Shown: positions 1 through 6,742, counted from the first letter of the stretch. The stretch is 6,870 bases of DNA from an uncultured Burkholderiaceae bacterium (GCA_937862845.1 CALMCK010000236.1:1-6870); one strand, 5' to 3'. Made by a program: numbers and translations. The notes: generated by a model from the letters alone, not told the origin.

Positions 1-10
1 CCTTGTCAAA

Positions 11-57
11 TACGCTTCAATGAGGCAATGGTGCGGCTCTTGTGCATTGAAGGCGTA
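11..57. repeat. Bulged inverted repeat / hairpin
   Basis: TACGCTTCAATG (11-22) pairs with CATTGAAGGCGTA (45-57), giving 12 base pairs with one bulged G and a 22-nt loop. There is no long T-run on either side, so it is not a typical intrinsic terminator. It lies about 75 to 120 nt downstream of the minus-strand promoter at 138-167, so it could be part of a structured leader or small RNA on that strand. That role is inference; the pairing is seen directly. Confidence 0.4.
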
Positions 58-137
58 CAAATTAATTACATGTTTTTTAATGATGATGCGTCGAGAAATG
101 ATGCGAGAAACACCCGCATAGCCAAACGCAAAGAAGC

Positions 138-167
138 ATTATAGAATAGAATATGCTGCGCGTCCAA
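138..167 (-). promoter_or_regulatory. Sigma70-like promoter, divergent from gpmA
   Basis: On the minus strand a perfect -10 box TATAAT lies at 138-143, with TTGGAC at 162-167 as a partial -35 box and an 18-bp spacer. Transcription would start near 131 and run off the left edge. No ribosome-binding site plus start codon follows within the window, so the transcript is either a long 5' leader of a gene beyond position 1 or a non-coding RNA. Confidence 0.45.
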
Positions 168-241
168 AATCATCGTGTTTATCGTGGTATTTTAGCGAGC
201 GCCTCAAAGAATAAAGACAGTATTTGTAAAAGGAGTCGGAA

Positions 242-988
242 ATGTATAAAGTCGTTTTGTTTCGCCACGGCGAGAGCCAATGGAATCTGGAAAATCGCTT
301 CACGGGTTGGACCGATGTCGATTTAACCGAAAACGGTCGCGCCGAAGCCACGCGCGCAGGCCAGCTGCTCAAAGCAGCGGGCTTTCAGTTTGATGTCGCG
401 TTCACATCCGTATTGACCCGCGCCATTCGCACGTTGTGGGGTGTTTTGGACGAAATGGATCAAATGTACGTGCCCGTGCACACCGATTGGCATCTGAATG
501 AGCGCCACTATGGCGCATTGCAAGGCTTGAACAAATCTGAAACCGCGGCCAAATATGGCGATGAGCAAGTACACATCTGGCGCCGCGCATACTCGATTGC
601 ACCAAACCCGCTTGATCCATCGGACGAGCGCTGCGCGAGCAATGACCCACGCTATGCACGCATCGACAAGCATTTATTGCCACTCACCGAGTGTTTAGAG
701 GACACCGTCGCGCGGGTCGTTCCTTACTGGGTGGAAAACATCGTGCCCTTCATCGAAGCAGGTCAAAATGTCGTCATCGCCGCCCACGGCAACAGCCTGC
801 GCGCATTGGTCAAGCATCTGGACGGCATCAGTGATGACGACATCGTCAACTTGAACATCCCGACCGCACAGCCTTTGGTCTACGAATTGGACAAACACAT
901 GAAACCGATTCGCAGTTACTATTTGGGCGATGCCGACGCGATTGCGGCGGCACAGGCTGCCGTGGCGAATCAGGGCAAAGCAAAATAA
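242..988 (+). CDS. gpmA: 2,3-bisphosphoglycerate-dependent phosphoglycerate mutase
   Basis: Cytoplasmic glycolytic/gluconeogenic enzyme that interconverts 3-phosphoglycerate and 2-phosphoglycerate through a phosphohistidine intermediate. The 248-residue product matches the usual length of about 247-250. The signature RHGES is at residues 8-12, with H9 as the expected phosphohistidine; R60, E87 (in LNERHY) and H182 (in AAHGNS) are in the expected catalytic positions. The motif FTGWTDVDL (20-28) and the C-terminal PLVYELD are also typical; the segment before it reads IPTAQPL where many homologues have IPTG-x-PL, a minor change. The ATG at 242 is supported by a strong AAAGGAG at 229-235, six bases upstream. 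ctpA follows 62 bp downstream on the same strand, a pairing I recall from Burkholderiales. The catalytic set is complete, so the enzyme should be active. Confidence 0.97.
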   Translation: MYKVVLFRHGESQWNLENRFTGWTDVDLTENGRAEATRAGQLLKAAGFQFDVAFTSVLTRAIRTLWGVLDEMDQMYVPVHTDWHLNERHYGALQGLNKSETAAKYGDEQVHIWRRAYSIAPNPLDPSDERCASNDPRYARIDKHLLPLTECLEDTVARVVPYWVENIVPFIEAGQNVVIAAHGNSLRALVKHLDGISDDDIVNLNIPTAQPLVYELDKHMKPIRSYYLGDADAIAAAQAAVANQGKAK

Positions 989-1000
989 ATATTGTCCGTC

Positions 1001-1038
1001 GCGATGCGGTTAAACCACCGCATCGTGTTTATATTTTT
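1001..1038 (+). terminator. Hairpin between gpmA and ctpA, possible weak terminator or attenuator
   Basis: CGATGCGGT (1002-1010) pairs perfectly with ACCGCATCG (1017-1025) around a 6-nt loop, and G1001 and T1026 add a wobble pair. It is followed by a T-rich but interrupted tract, TGTTTATATTTTT (1026-1038). The shape is that of an intrinsic terminator, but the U-tract is imperfect and only 62 bp separate the two genes, so partial termination or 3'-end protection of the gpmA message is as likely as a full stop. Confidence 0.5.
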
Positions 1039-1050
1039 GGAAGTTGTTCC

Positions 1051-2481
1051 ATGTCATTATCAGAAATGGTCTCAGAAATGAAAAAAGCAGGTTTGGTCAT
1101 CAGCGGCGCAGTGGCGGGTGTGATGTTGAGTTTTGGCTTGAGCGCGTTTGCTGACGATGCTGCAAAGCAAGCATTGCCGATCGCCGAGTTAAATAAACTC
1201 TCTCAAACATTCGACGTCATCAAAAACAACTATGTCGATCCCGTCAAAGACGACAAACTGCTCGAAGACGCCATCACAGGCATGGTCAAAGAGCTCGATC
1301 CGCACTCCGAGTACTACAACGAAAAAGACTTGGGTCAATTCAAAGAAGACATCTCTGGCAAATTCTCTGGCATTGGCGCCGAGGTTCAAGCGGGCAAAGG
1401 CGCGATTCTTGTCGTCGCCCCGATTGAAGACACGCCCGCTTACAAAGCAGGCATTCTGGCGGGGGACTCGATTGTAAAAATCGACGACGCGCCCGTCGCC
1501 AATCTGAGCGGACTGTCTGCGGGCATCTCTAAACTGCGCGGCAAAGAAGGCACGCCCGTCAAGCTGACCATCGTTCGTCAAGGCGAAAGCAAACCGCTGG
1601 TGTTCAACATCATCCGCGCCGTGATTCAATCACAAAGCGTCAAAGCAAAAATGATTGAGCCGGGTTATGCATGGATCCGCATCACCAGTTTCCAAGACCC
1701 GACGCTCAAAGAATTCGTCGAGCAAGCACAAAAAATGTACGCACAAGGTGATGTCAAAGGCATCGTGCTTGATTTGCGCAACAACCCAGGCGGCTCATTG
1801 CCCGTCTCGATTGGCGTGGCGTCAGCGTTTTTACCACAAAATGTGACGGTGGTCTCCGCCAAAGGCCGCATCGACAGCGCCAACCGTGTGTACAAAAACG
1901 AGCCGAGTTCCTACGCCACACAGGGCTTTCAAAGCGACGCGCTCAAAGGCCTGCCTGCCGGCATGAAAAACGTCCCCGTTGTCGTGTTGATAAACGGCGC
2001 CTCCGCCTCCGCCTCTGAAGTCGTGTCGGGTGCATTGCAAGACAACAAACGCGCCACGATTATGGGCATTCAAAGTTTCGGCAAAGGTTCTGTGCAAACA
2101 TTATTCCCACTCGACAGTCAAGGCAAAACCGCCGTGAAAATCACCATCGCCCGTTACTACACACCGAGCGGCAAGTCGATTCAAGCGCGCGGCGTGATTC
2201 CCGACGTGGCTGTTGATGAAAACGCCGACGGTCGCAACCCGCTTTACACCCGTGAAGCCGACATCCAAAACCACCTGTCCAATGACAGCGGTGTCGCAGA
2301 AGAAAAGCCTCAAGACATTTGGGACAAATGGATTAAGCAAGAAGACGATCCCGATGCGGCCGCTAAAAAAGACGCCAAGCCGAAAAAATTCGGTGACGAT
2401 GATGACTTCATGTTGCAACAAGCCATCAAACAGCTCAAAGGCTTGCCCGTGCAAAAGGCCAAAGACACAACGGCCAAGTAA
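1051..2481 (+). CDS. ctpA: S41 family C-terminal processing peptidase (CtpA/Prc-like), periplasmic
   Basis: Serine protease of family S41 that cleaves proteins near their C termini in the periplasm, in envelope protein quality control or maturation. Residues 11-34 form a signal sequence: KK, a hydrophobic stretch, and a probable cleavage site after A-F-A (34). A short helical region with LDPHSEYY (82-89) is followed by a PDZ domain at about 105-185 (begins near GIGAEV, includes PIEDTPAYKAG). The protease core runs to about 390. The Ser-Lys dyad is S320 (in SASASE) and K345 (in FGKGSVQT), with D331 matching the conserved Asp of E. coli Prc. The last 70 or so residues are a charged Lys/Asp-rich tail. 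GGAAG at 1039-1043 supports the ATG at 1051; the ATG at 1078 would also keep the signal peptide. The length, 476 residues, is normal. The specific substrate is unknown. Confidence 0.93.
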   Translation: MSLSEMVSEMKKAGLVISGAVAGVMLSFGLSAFADDAAKQALPIAELNKLSQTFDVIKNNYVDPVKDDKLLEDAITGMVKELDPHSEYYNEKDLGQFKEDISGKFSGIGAEVQAGKGAILVVAPIEDTPAYKAGILAGDSIVKIDDAPVANLSGLSAGISKLRGKEGTPVKLTIVRQGESKPLVFNIIRAVIQSQSVKAKMIEPGYAWIRITSFQDPTLKEFVEQAQKMYAQGDVKGIVLDLRNNPGGSLPVSIGVASAFLPQNVTVVSAKGRIDSANRVYKNEPSSYATQGFQSDALKGLPAGMKNVPVVVLINGASASASEVVSGALQDNKRATIMGIQSFGKGSVQTLFPLDSQGKTAVKITIARYYTPSGKSIQARGVIPDVAVDENADGRNPLYTREADIQNHLSNDSGVAEEKPQDIWDKWIKQEDDPDAAAKKDAKPKKFGDDDDFMLQQAIKQLKGLPVQKAKDTTAK

Positions 2482-2494
2482 GCCCCTTCATCGC

Positions 2495-2527
2495 AAAACC
2501 CATGACCCTTGTCGTGGGTTTTGTCTT
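2495..2527 (+). terminator. Intrinsic terminator after ctpA
   Basis: AAAACCCATGAC (2495-2506) pairs with GTCGTGGGTTTT (2511-2522) through 12 base pairs, one of them a wobble, around a CCTT loop. The 3' arm ends in TTTT and is followed by GTCTT. It starts 13 bp after the ctpA stop and separates the gpmA-ctpA unit from the methyltransferase-TPR unit. The A-rich left arm could also let it act on minus-strand transcription. Confidence 0.8.
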
Positions 2528-2549
2528 ACTTGAGCTTCAAATCTAAAAC
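2521..2549 (+). promoter_or_regulatory. Candidate promoter for the methyltransferase-TPR operon
   Basis: TTGTCT (2521-2526) and TAAAAC (2544-2549) are separated by 17 bp and each match four of six consensus sigma70 positions. The start point would be near 2556, which favours the ATG at 2575 over the in-frame ATG at 2551. The -35 box overlaps the terminator arm. The match is modest, and AT-rich spacers give such hits by chance. Confidence 0.3.
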
Positions 2550-2574
2550 AATGTTAACTCTCAAAGAACACACC

Positions 2575-3187
2575 ATGAACCTGTTGCCAGAATCTGTCGA
2601 AAACCAGCTCAAAAACAACCCGATTAAACTCAACCTTGGCCTGTGGTTACAACCACATGGCGGGGTATGTCAATGTGGATAAATTCGACACCAGCCAGCC
2701 CGACTGGACCATGGACATGGAGCAGTCACCATGGGCTTTGCCTGATGACTGCGTGAGCGAAGTCGTGATGACGCACGTGCTTGAGCACATTGGTCGCGAA
2801 GCCGAGGTGTACATGGCGGTGCTGCAACAGCTTTATCGCGTCTGTGTCGACGGCGCGCTGATTCAGATTGTCGTGCCGCATCCGCGTCACGATAATTTTG
2901 TCGCTGACCCCACCCATGTGCGCCCTGTGACACCATTGGGCCTGTCACTTCTCGACCGCGAAAAATGCGAGTATTGGACACAAAATGGCTTTGCCAACAC
3001 GCCGCTCGCTTTGTATTACAACATCGATTTTGTCACCGAAAACACGGTATTTGATTTCGAAGCCCGCTGGATGGATCAATTTCATCGCGGCGAGTTGACT
3101 GAGGCACAATTGTTTGAAGCCGAACAAAACCACAACAACGTCGTCAGCCAATACCGATTCACCCTGCGTGTGCGCAAAGCCAAATAA
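2575..3187 (+). pseudogene. Class I SAM-dependent methyltransferase, frameshifted in motif I
   Basis: A small predicted SAM-dependent methyltransferase whose frame is broken by one extra base near 2634-2641. From the ATG at 2575 the first frame reads through NPIKLNLG and then ends at a TAA at 2680-2682. The second frame, entered at about 2636, begins ACGYN and continues with GYVNVDKFD, HVLEH (2774-2788), PHPRHDNF and DPTHVRP (2876-2920) to the stop at 3187. Joining the frames restores the classic motif LNL(G/A)CGYN, the glycine-rich SAM-binding loop, and a 203-residue protein of expected size. Without the repair, a product starting at TTG 2636 or ATG 2657 would lack motif I and probably not bind SAM. 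No good ribosome-binding site is visible, only AAAGAA before 2575. The TPR gene starts 3 bp after the stop, so the two are likely co-transcribed. The acceptor substrate is unknown. It could be a true mutation or a sequencing error. Confidence 0.8.
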
Positions 3188-3190
3188 CCC

Positions 3191-4726
3191 ATGGACCATT
3201 TACAACACTTATTCAACACCGCTTTCGCTGCTTTCGACCAAGGCGAATTCACCCAGACCATCGCTGCCTGCGAAGCCGTGCTCAACATCAACCCCGCTCA
3301 CCCAGAAGCCTTTCACCTGCTCTCGCACGCACACAAAGCACTGGGCAATGCTGACCTGGCCAGCGCTTTACTCTACCGTGCCATCGCCCTGCAACCGGAC
3401 CACCCGCAGTACCACTACAACGCAGCAGTCAACGCCACAGAGTCGGGCAATGAGCAACGCGCCATGACCCATTACGCACAAGCGCTGCGCGTGCAGCCGG
3501 ACCTGCCCGATGCACTCTGGAACTACGGTGAGTGTCTGCGCATGAATGAGCAGTTCGACCTCGCGCTGGCTTGCTTCGAGCGACTGGTCGCACTCGGACG
3601 CTCCCAGTATCAAGGCTTGTGGCACCGCATGGCGGTGTGCTATGCCTCACTCAATCGCCACGATGAAGCGCAGGTTATGTTTCTGCGCGCCATCGACGCG
3701 GGTGACACGCTGACGCGCTGGGAGTATGCGCTGCATCAGTTGTCGTTAGAAAACTTTGAAAATGGCTTCCAATACTACAACGACCGTTTTTCGTGCGAAG
3801 GCCGCAACAGCGTGTTTTGCCACAACTTCCCCTATCCACTTTGGGATGGCCAGCTGTCTGAAGGGCAAACGATTTTAATCCATGGCGAACAAGGATTGGG
3901 CGACGAGCTGATGTTTGCCAGCCTATTCAACGAGCTCATCGCTGACGCTCAAAAGCACCAGGCACACATTGTCATCGCATGCAAGCCACCCGTCGCGCGC
4001 TTGTTTGCCGACTGTTTTCCCGACGCCGAGATCCGCGCCCACAAAGTCGGCGAGATGCCCGCCGATGTCTCCGATTTAAACATCAGCGCACAACTGCCGA
4101 TGGGCCACTTACAGCGTTTGTTTCGCCATTGTGCGGCTGATTTTGATGCCCACCGCGGCGCGTATTTTAAGGCCGATAAAAGCCGACGAGAATACTACGC
4201 ACAACGCCTCATTGAGCTCGGACGCGAGCGCATCGACGGCAAACGCCGCATGCGCGTCGGCCTGATGTGGGGTTCAAACCCTGCCGCCGTCTCCGCAAAA
4301 TTCACACGCTGGTCCAGCCAACGCAGCATTCACATCGCACTGTTTGAGCGCTTTGCCGAATTCATTGACGACATCGAATTCGTCAGCCTCCAAAACGCCG
4401 AACGCGGTGCCGAAGCCGCGCTTGCGCCCCATTTGCACATCGTCGATTTCAGCCTTGACCAAGCCGATTTTTTTGACACCGCCGCACTCATGGCCAACCT
4501 CGACTGGGTCATCAGCGTCGACACCTCAGTGTCCCATCTCGCGGGCGGTATGGCCATCCCCACTTGGGTACCGCTCATGAGTCGCGCCGATTGGCGCCAT
4601 GGCCGCAGCCGCACAGAAAGCCTTTGGTATCACAACACACGCTACTTCCGCCAACGCACCGCGAACGACTGGAGCGGCGTGCTCGACGAGATGCATGATG
4701 CACTGCGCATCGAGTTAAACCTTTGA
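3191..4726 (+). CDS. TPR-containing glycosyltransferase-like protein (first of tandem pair)
   Basis: A 511-residue two-part protein. Residues 7-174 hold about five 34-residue TPR units (7-40, 41-74, 75-108, 109-142, 143-174), which usually mediate protein contacts. After a linker (LENFENGFQYYNDRF, 186-200) comes a GT-B-like domain related to GT9 heptosyltransferases and OGT-type enzymes: IHGEQGLGDE (230-239), GLMWGSNP, VSLQNAERG, and SVDTSVSHLAGG (442-453), where D444 and H449 sit in the conserved D-T-S-x-x-H motif of the nucleotide-sugar side. It ends with DWRHGR and DWSGVLDEM, typical of the family. There is no signal peptide or membrane segment, so it should be cytoplasmic. The ATG at 3191 follows the methyltransferase stop by 3 bp and lacks a clear ribosome-binding site, suggesting translational coupling. 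Relatives often lie beside surface glycan or flagellin glycosylation genes; the substrate here is not known. Confidence 0.88.
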   Translation: MDHLQHLFNTAFAAFDQGEFTQTIAACEAVLNINPAHPEAFHLLSHAHKALGNADLASALLYRAIALQPDHPQYHYNAAVNATESGNEQRAMTHYAQALRVQPDLPDALWNYGECLRMNEQFDLALACFERLVALGRSQYQGLWHRMAVCYASLNRHDEAQVMFLRAIDAGDTLTRWEYALHQLSLENFENGFQYYNDRFSCEGRNSVFCHNFPYPLWDGQLSEGQTILIHGEQGLGDELMFASLFNELIADAQKHQAHIVIACKPPVARLFADCFPDAEIRAHKVGEMPADVSDLNISAQLPMGHLQRLFRHCAADFDAHRGAYFKADKSRREYYAQRLIELGRERIDGKRRMRVGLMWGSNPAAVSAKFTRWSSQRSIHIALFERFAEFIDDIEFVSLQNAERGAEAALAPHLHIVDFSLDQADFFDTAALMANLDWVISVDTSVSHLAGGMAIPTWVPLMSRADWRHGRSRTESLWYHNTRYFRQRTANDWSGVLDEMHDALRIELNL

Positions 4727-4746
4727 AAAAACCAAACAAACGCATC

Positions 4747-6216
4747 ATGAAGCCCAACGCAGACCACGCGCACGCCCTCCTCACTGCAGCAAATCAACTC
4801 CTCGAACAAGGTCACCCCCATGCTGCGCGCGCCACATGGCATGCTGCACTGGGAATGCGAGGCGACATGATCAGCGCCCATGCCCAACTCGCCCTCTCCT
4901 ATGCCCACACGGGCGAGCATGTCGCAGCACTGCCCCATGCACAACAATGGGCGCTGCTCGCACCCACTGACGCACAAGCACATTGGCTGCTTGCGCAGCT
5001 GTTGCGCGCCCACAATCGTTTGCCCGAGTCCATTGTTCAGGCACGCAAGCTGCTTCGACTCGCGCCGAGCTGGCAAGGTTTGGATTTATTTCTCGCAAAA
5101 CTGTATTTGGACACGCGCCAGATGTCGCTCGCCACACCGCATTTTGAAACCGCACTCGACACCAGCAAAGATGATGCGACACAGCACGCAAGCGTGCAGT
5201 GGGAATACGCCATGCAACTGCTCACATTGAGCGAATACGAACGCGGCTGGCGTTATTACAACAGCCGATTCAATGTCTTTGGCGCCACCGAGCTCAACTG
5301 CTGCCCGCTGCCCGCTGCGCTTTGGCAAGGCGAGTCACTGGCCGATAAAGTCATTGTGATTCATGGTGAACAAGGCATCGGCGACGAAGTGATGTTCACA
5401 TCCATGGTGCCCGACGTACTGGCACAACACCCCAAACAATGCATTCTCGCCGTCCATCCCGCATTGCTTGAACTGATGCGCAACAGCTTCCCAAGCTGCA
5501 CCGTCGTCGCACACACCCGCGGCGCAGCAGACAACGCTCGCTGGCTGCGTGGACAGCTGCCCGACTGGTGGCACGATCTGACCCAAGAAACCCATGTGGA
5601 CCACCACATCCCCATGGGCAACTTGCCAAACTTACTGCGCCGACAACGCTCTGACTTCCCCAAAATACCCCACATCGCCATCGACGCCAACCGAGTCGAA
5701 ACAATGAGCCAAGCACTCAAGCAACAAGCGGCCGCACAAGCCATCTCACTGACAGGCAAACGCCTCATCGCACTGGCTTGGTGCGGCAATCTGGACAACC
5801 CACATGGCCGGGCAAAAAGCCTGCAACTGGCTCAACTCGCCACACTCAAAAACAGCGCTGCGCAACACAACATCGTGTTCGTCAGTCTCCAAAACGCACA
5901 ATACGGCACCGAAGCCCGCACACAAACAGCACTGCCCATCATCGACATGAGCGCACACACCGACGACTTCGCCGACACACTCGCGCTGGCCGCACAGTGT
6001 GAACACGTACTCACCATAGACACCTCTTATTTCCACGTGTGCGCCGCCGCTGGCCTGCCTGTCTGGTTGGTCCTGCGCGAAAAATGCGACTGGCGCAACG
6101 GCTGGCAACGCAGCGATTATGATTGGTATGAGTCCGTGGAACTGATTCGTCAAAACACTGACGGTGACTGGTCAAACGTGTTCGAGACACTGCGTGAGCG
6201 CCTGATCCTACGGTGA
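4747..6216 (+). CDS. TPR-containing glycosyltransferase-like protein (second of tandem pair)
   Basis: A 489-residue paralogue of the preceding gene with the same layout. TPR-like helices occupy about residues 5-145, more degenerate than in the first copy. The shared linker is QWEYAMQLLTLSEYERGWRYYNSRF (151-175; compare WEYALHQLSLENFE in the first copy). The GT-B-like domain has IHGEQGIGDE (205-214), a PMGNLPNLLRR segment, VSLQNAQYG (379-387) and TIDTSYFHV (423-431) with D425 and H430 in the D-T-S-x-x-H motif. It ends with DWRNGW and DWSNVFE. I chose ATG 4747 because its N terminus (ADHAHALL) lines up with the first copy (MDHLQHLF). An upstream TTG at 4723, overlapping the previous stop, would add eight residues and give 497. 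Neither start has a good ribosome-binding site. It is likely cytoplasmic, in one operon with the two genes before it. The acceptor sugar or protein is unknown. Confidence 0.86.
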   Translation: MKPNADHAHALLTAANQLLEQGHPHAARATWHAALGMRGDMISAHAQLALSYAHTGEHVAALPHAQQWALLAPTDAQAHWLLAQLLRAHNRLPESIVQARKLLRLAPSWQGLDLFLAKLYLDTRQMSLATPHFETALDTSKDDATQHASVQWEYAMQLLTLSEYERGWRYYNSRFNVFGATELNCCPLPAALWQGESLADKVIVIHGEQGIGDEVMFTSMVPDVLAQHPKQCILAVHPALLELMRNSFPSCTVVAHTRGAADNARWLRGQLPDWWHDLTQETHVDHHIPMGNLPNLLRRQRSDFPKIPHIAIDANRVETMSQALKQQAAAQAISLTGKRLIALAWCGNLDNPHGRAKSLQLAQLATLKNSAAQHNIVFVSLQNAQYGTEARTQTALPIIDMSAHTDDFADTLALAAQCEHVLTIDTSYFHVCAAAGLPVWLVLREKCDWRNGWQRSDYDWYESVELIRQNTDGDWSNVFETLRERLILR

Positions 6217-6235
6217 GTTCATCACCGCACTGGCC

Positions 6236-6269
6236 AATAAAAAATGCACCCGAGGGTGCATTTTTTATT
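6236..6269. terminator. Bidirectional intrinsic terminator between convergent units
   Basis: A perfect stem: TGCACC (6245-6250) pairs with GGTGCA (6255-6260) around a CGAG loop, and the flanking AATAAAAAA and TTTTTTATT extend it to 15 bp. It carries an A-run on the left and a T-run on the right, so it provides a U-tract in both directions. It lies 20 bp after the second TPR gene and 25 bp after the rpsJ stop on the other strand, so it can end both transcripts. Confidence 0.92.
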
Positions 6270-6293
6270 TAAATCGGTCTATCTCAAATCAAC

Positions 6294-6605
6294 TTATACC
6301 TTGATTTCAACGTCAACGCCTGCTGGCAAGTCGAGTTTCATCAATGCGTCAACCGTTTTGTCCGTTGGATCAACGATGTCCATCAAGCGTTGGTGTGTGC
6401 GGATTTCGAACTGGTCACGTGAGGTTTTGTTGACGTGTGGCGAGCGCAATACGTCAAAGCGTTGAATGCGTGTTGGCAAAGGTACTGGACCTTTAACAAT
6501 CGCGCCTGTGCGCTTGGCGGTTTCTACGATTTCAGCAGCTGACTGGTCGATGAGGCGGTAGTCAAATGCTTTTAAACGGATGCGGATTTTAGTGCTGGTT
6601 GCCAT
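6294..6605 (-). CDS. rpsJ: 30S ribosomal protein S10 (NusE)
   Basis: Protein of the small ribosomal subunit head that also acts as NusE, binding NusB and boxA RNA in transcription antitermination. The 103-residue product is full length and matches the family throughout: KIRIRLKAFDYRLIDQSA near the start, GPVPLPTR, RSPHVNKTSRDQFEIRTHQR, and the conserved LDLPAGVDVEIK end; it finishes in V where many Burkholderiales proteins have LQ. The start at 6605 is supported by TAGGAA at 6611-6616 (minus strand), five bases upstream. tuf lies upstream on the same strand with 182 bp between. Downstream there is a terminator and then convergent genes, not rplC, so S10 is separated from the rest of the S10 operon. 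Its leader holds a boxA-like site and an inverted repeat, described separately. Confidence 0.98.
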   Translation of the reverse strand: MATSTKIRIRLKAFDYRLIDQSAAEIVETAKRTGAIVKGPVPLPTRIQRFDVLRSPHVNKTSRDQFEIRTHQRLMDIVDPTDKTVDALMKLDLPAGVDVEIKV

Positions 6606-6635
6606 GATATTTCCTAAAAGAGCGAGGTGTTCAGT

Positions 6636-6664
6636 ATTTAAATTGGGTTTAAGTCAATTTAAAT
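6636..6664 (-). repeat. Perfect 10-bp inverted repeat in the rpsJ leader
   Basis: ATTTAAATTG (6636-6645) and CAATTTAAAT (6655-6664) are exact inverted copies around a 9-nt centre. On the minus strand no U-tract follows, so it is not a simple terminator. It begins about 30 bp upstream of the rpsJ start and would lie in the 5' leader if transcription starts near 6752. It could be an RNA hairpin (processing or regulation) or a DNA operator; a TTGACT on the minus strand overlaps it but has no well-placed -10 box. Confidence 0.55.
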
Positions 6665-6676
6665 CGTGTCACCGAA

Positions 6677-6688
6677 TGATTAAAGAAC
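6677..6688 (-). promoter_or_regulatory. boxA-like antitermination motif upstream of rpsJ
   Basis: On the minus strand the sequence GTTCTTTAATCA resembles the rRNA-operon boxA core GCTCTTTAACAA, matching 9 of 12 positions including the central TCTTTAA. BoxA RNA is bound by NusB with S10/NusE, the product of the gene just downstream. It lies inside the predicted rpsJ leader. This is a motif match only; the core is short and AT-rich. Confidence 0.35.
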
Positions 6689-6742
6689 GAGTGTTGCGTG
6701 TTGCGGTACTGCTTGTTTTAAAACGATGCTGCGCATAAGGTA

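Larger units (their letters stand above)
1..241. other. Left-edge intergenic region, no convincing gene
   Basis: I find no gene that can be defended here. One plus-strand frame is open from the left edge to a TAG at 142-144 and one minus-strand frame is open over the same bases. Neither shows a recognisable protein; the plus frame uses AGA and ATA codons that are uncommon in the neighbouring genes, and the minus frame has only a TTG as possible start. The stretch is AT-richer than the genes. It contains an imperfect direct repeat (ATGATGCG at 83-90 and 98-105, each followed by a GAGAAA/AGAAA block), a bulged hairpin at 11-57 and a minus-strand promoter at 138-167. The plus-strand promoter of gpmA should lie within it, but I could not single out a convincing one. 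Confidence 0.5.

Noticed and set aside
1..144. Open plus-strand frame from the left edge to a TAG at 142-144 (C terminus of an upstream gene?)
   Set aside because: Only 47 codons, no recognisable protein, codons unlike the neighbours (AGA, ATA), and a frame this long stays open by chance in about one case in ten. Sequence to the left is needed.
171..1032. Identical 12-mer CATCGTGTTTAT upstream of both gpmA (171-182) and ctpA (1021-1032)
   Set aside because: A few 12-mer matches are expected by chance in a window this size, the flanks do not agree, and the second copy overlaps the hairpin arm, so a shared operator is not supported.
2001..2016. Tandem CTCCGC repeats in ctpA
   Set aside because: They encode the Ser-Ala-Ser-Ala-Ser active-site motif, so the repeat follows from the protein sequence.
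2632..2643. Programmed +1 ribosomal frameshift in the methyltransferase
   Set aside because: The CTT-to-TTG slip would give a good motif, but there is no stop or rare codon in the A site, no spaced Shine-Dalgarno and no downstream structure that I can see; a simple indel is more likely.
3851..3864. GCTGTCTGAA resembles the core of a neisserial DNA uptake sequence
   Set aside because: Single, inexact, inside coding sequence, and no other copies in the window.
4642..5076. Long minus-strand open frame (144 codons) opposite the junction of the two TPR genes
   Set aside because: It lies antisense to two well-supported coding regions, has cysteine/arginine-rich composition typical of a shadow frame, and no ribosome-binding site.
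6640..6664. TTGACT on the minus strand as a second rpsJ promoter
   Set aside because: No -10-like hexamer at 16-18 bp; the nearest candidates (TAAATA, AATACT) are only 11-13 bp away. The promoter at 6760-6787 fits far better.
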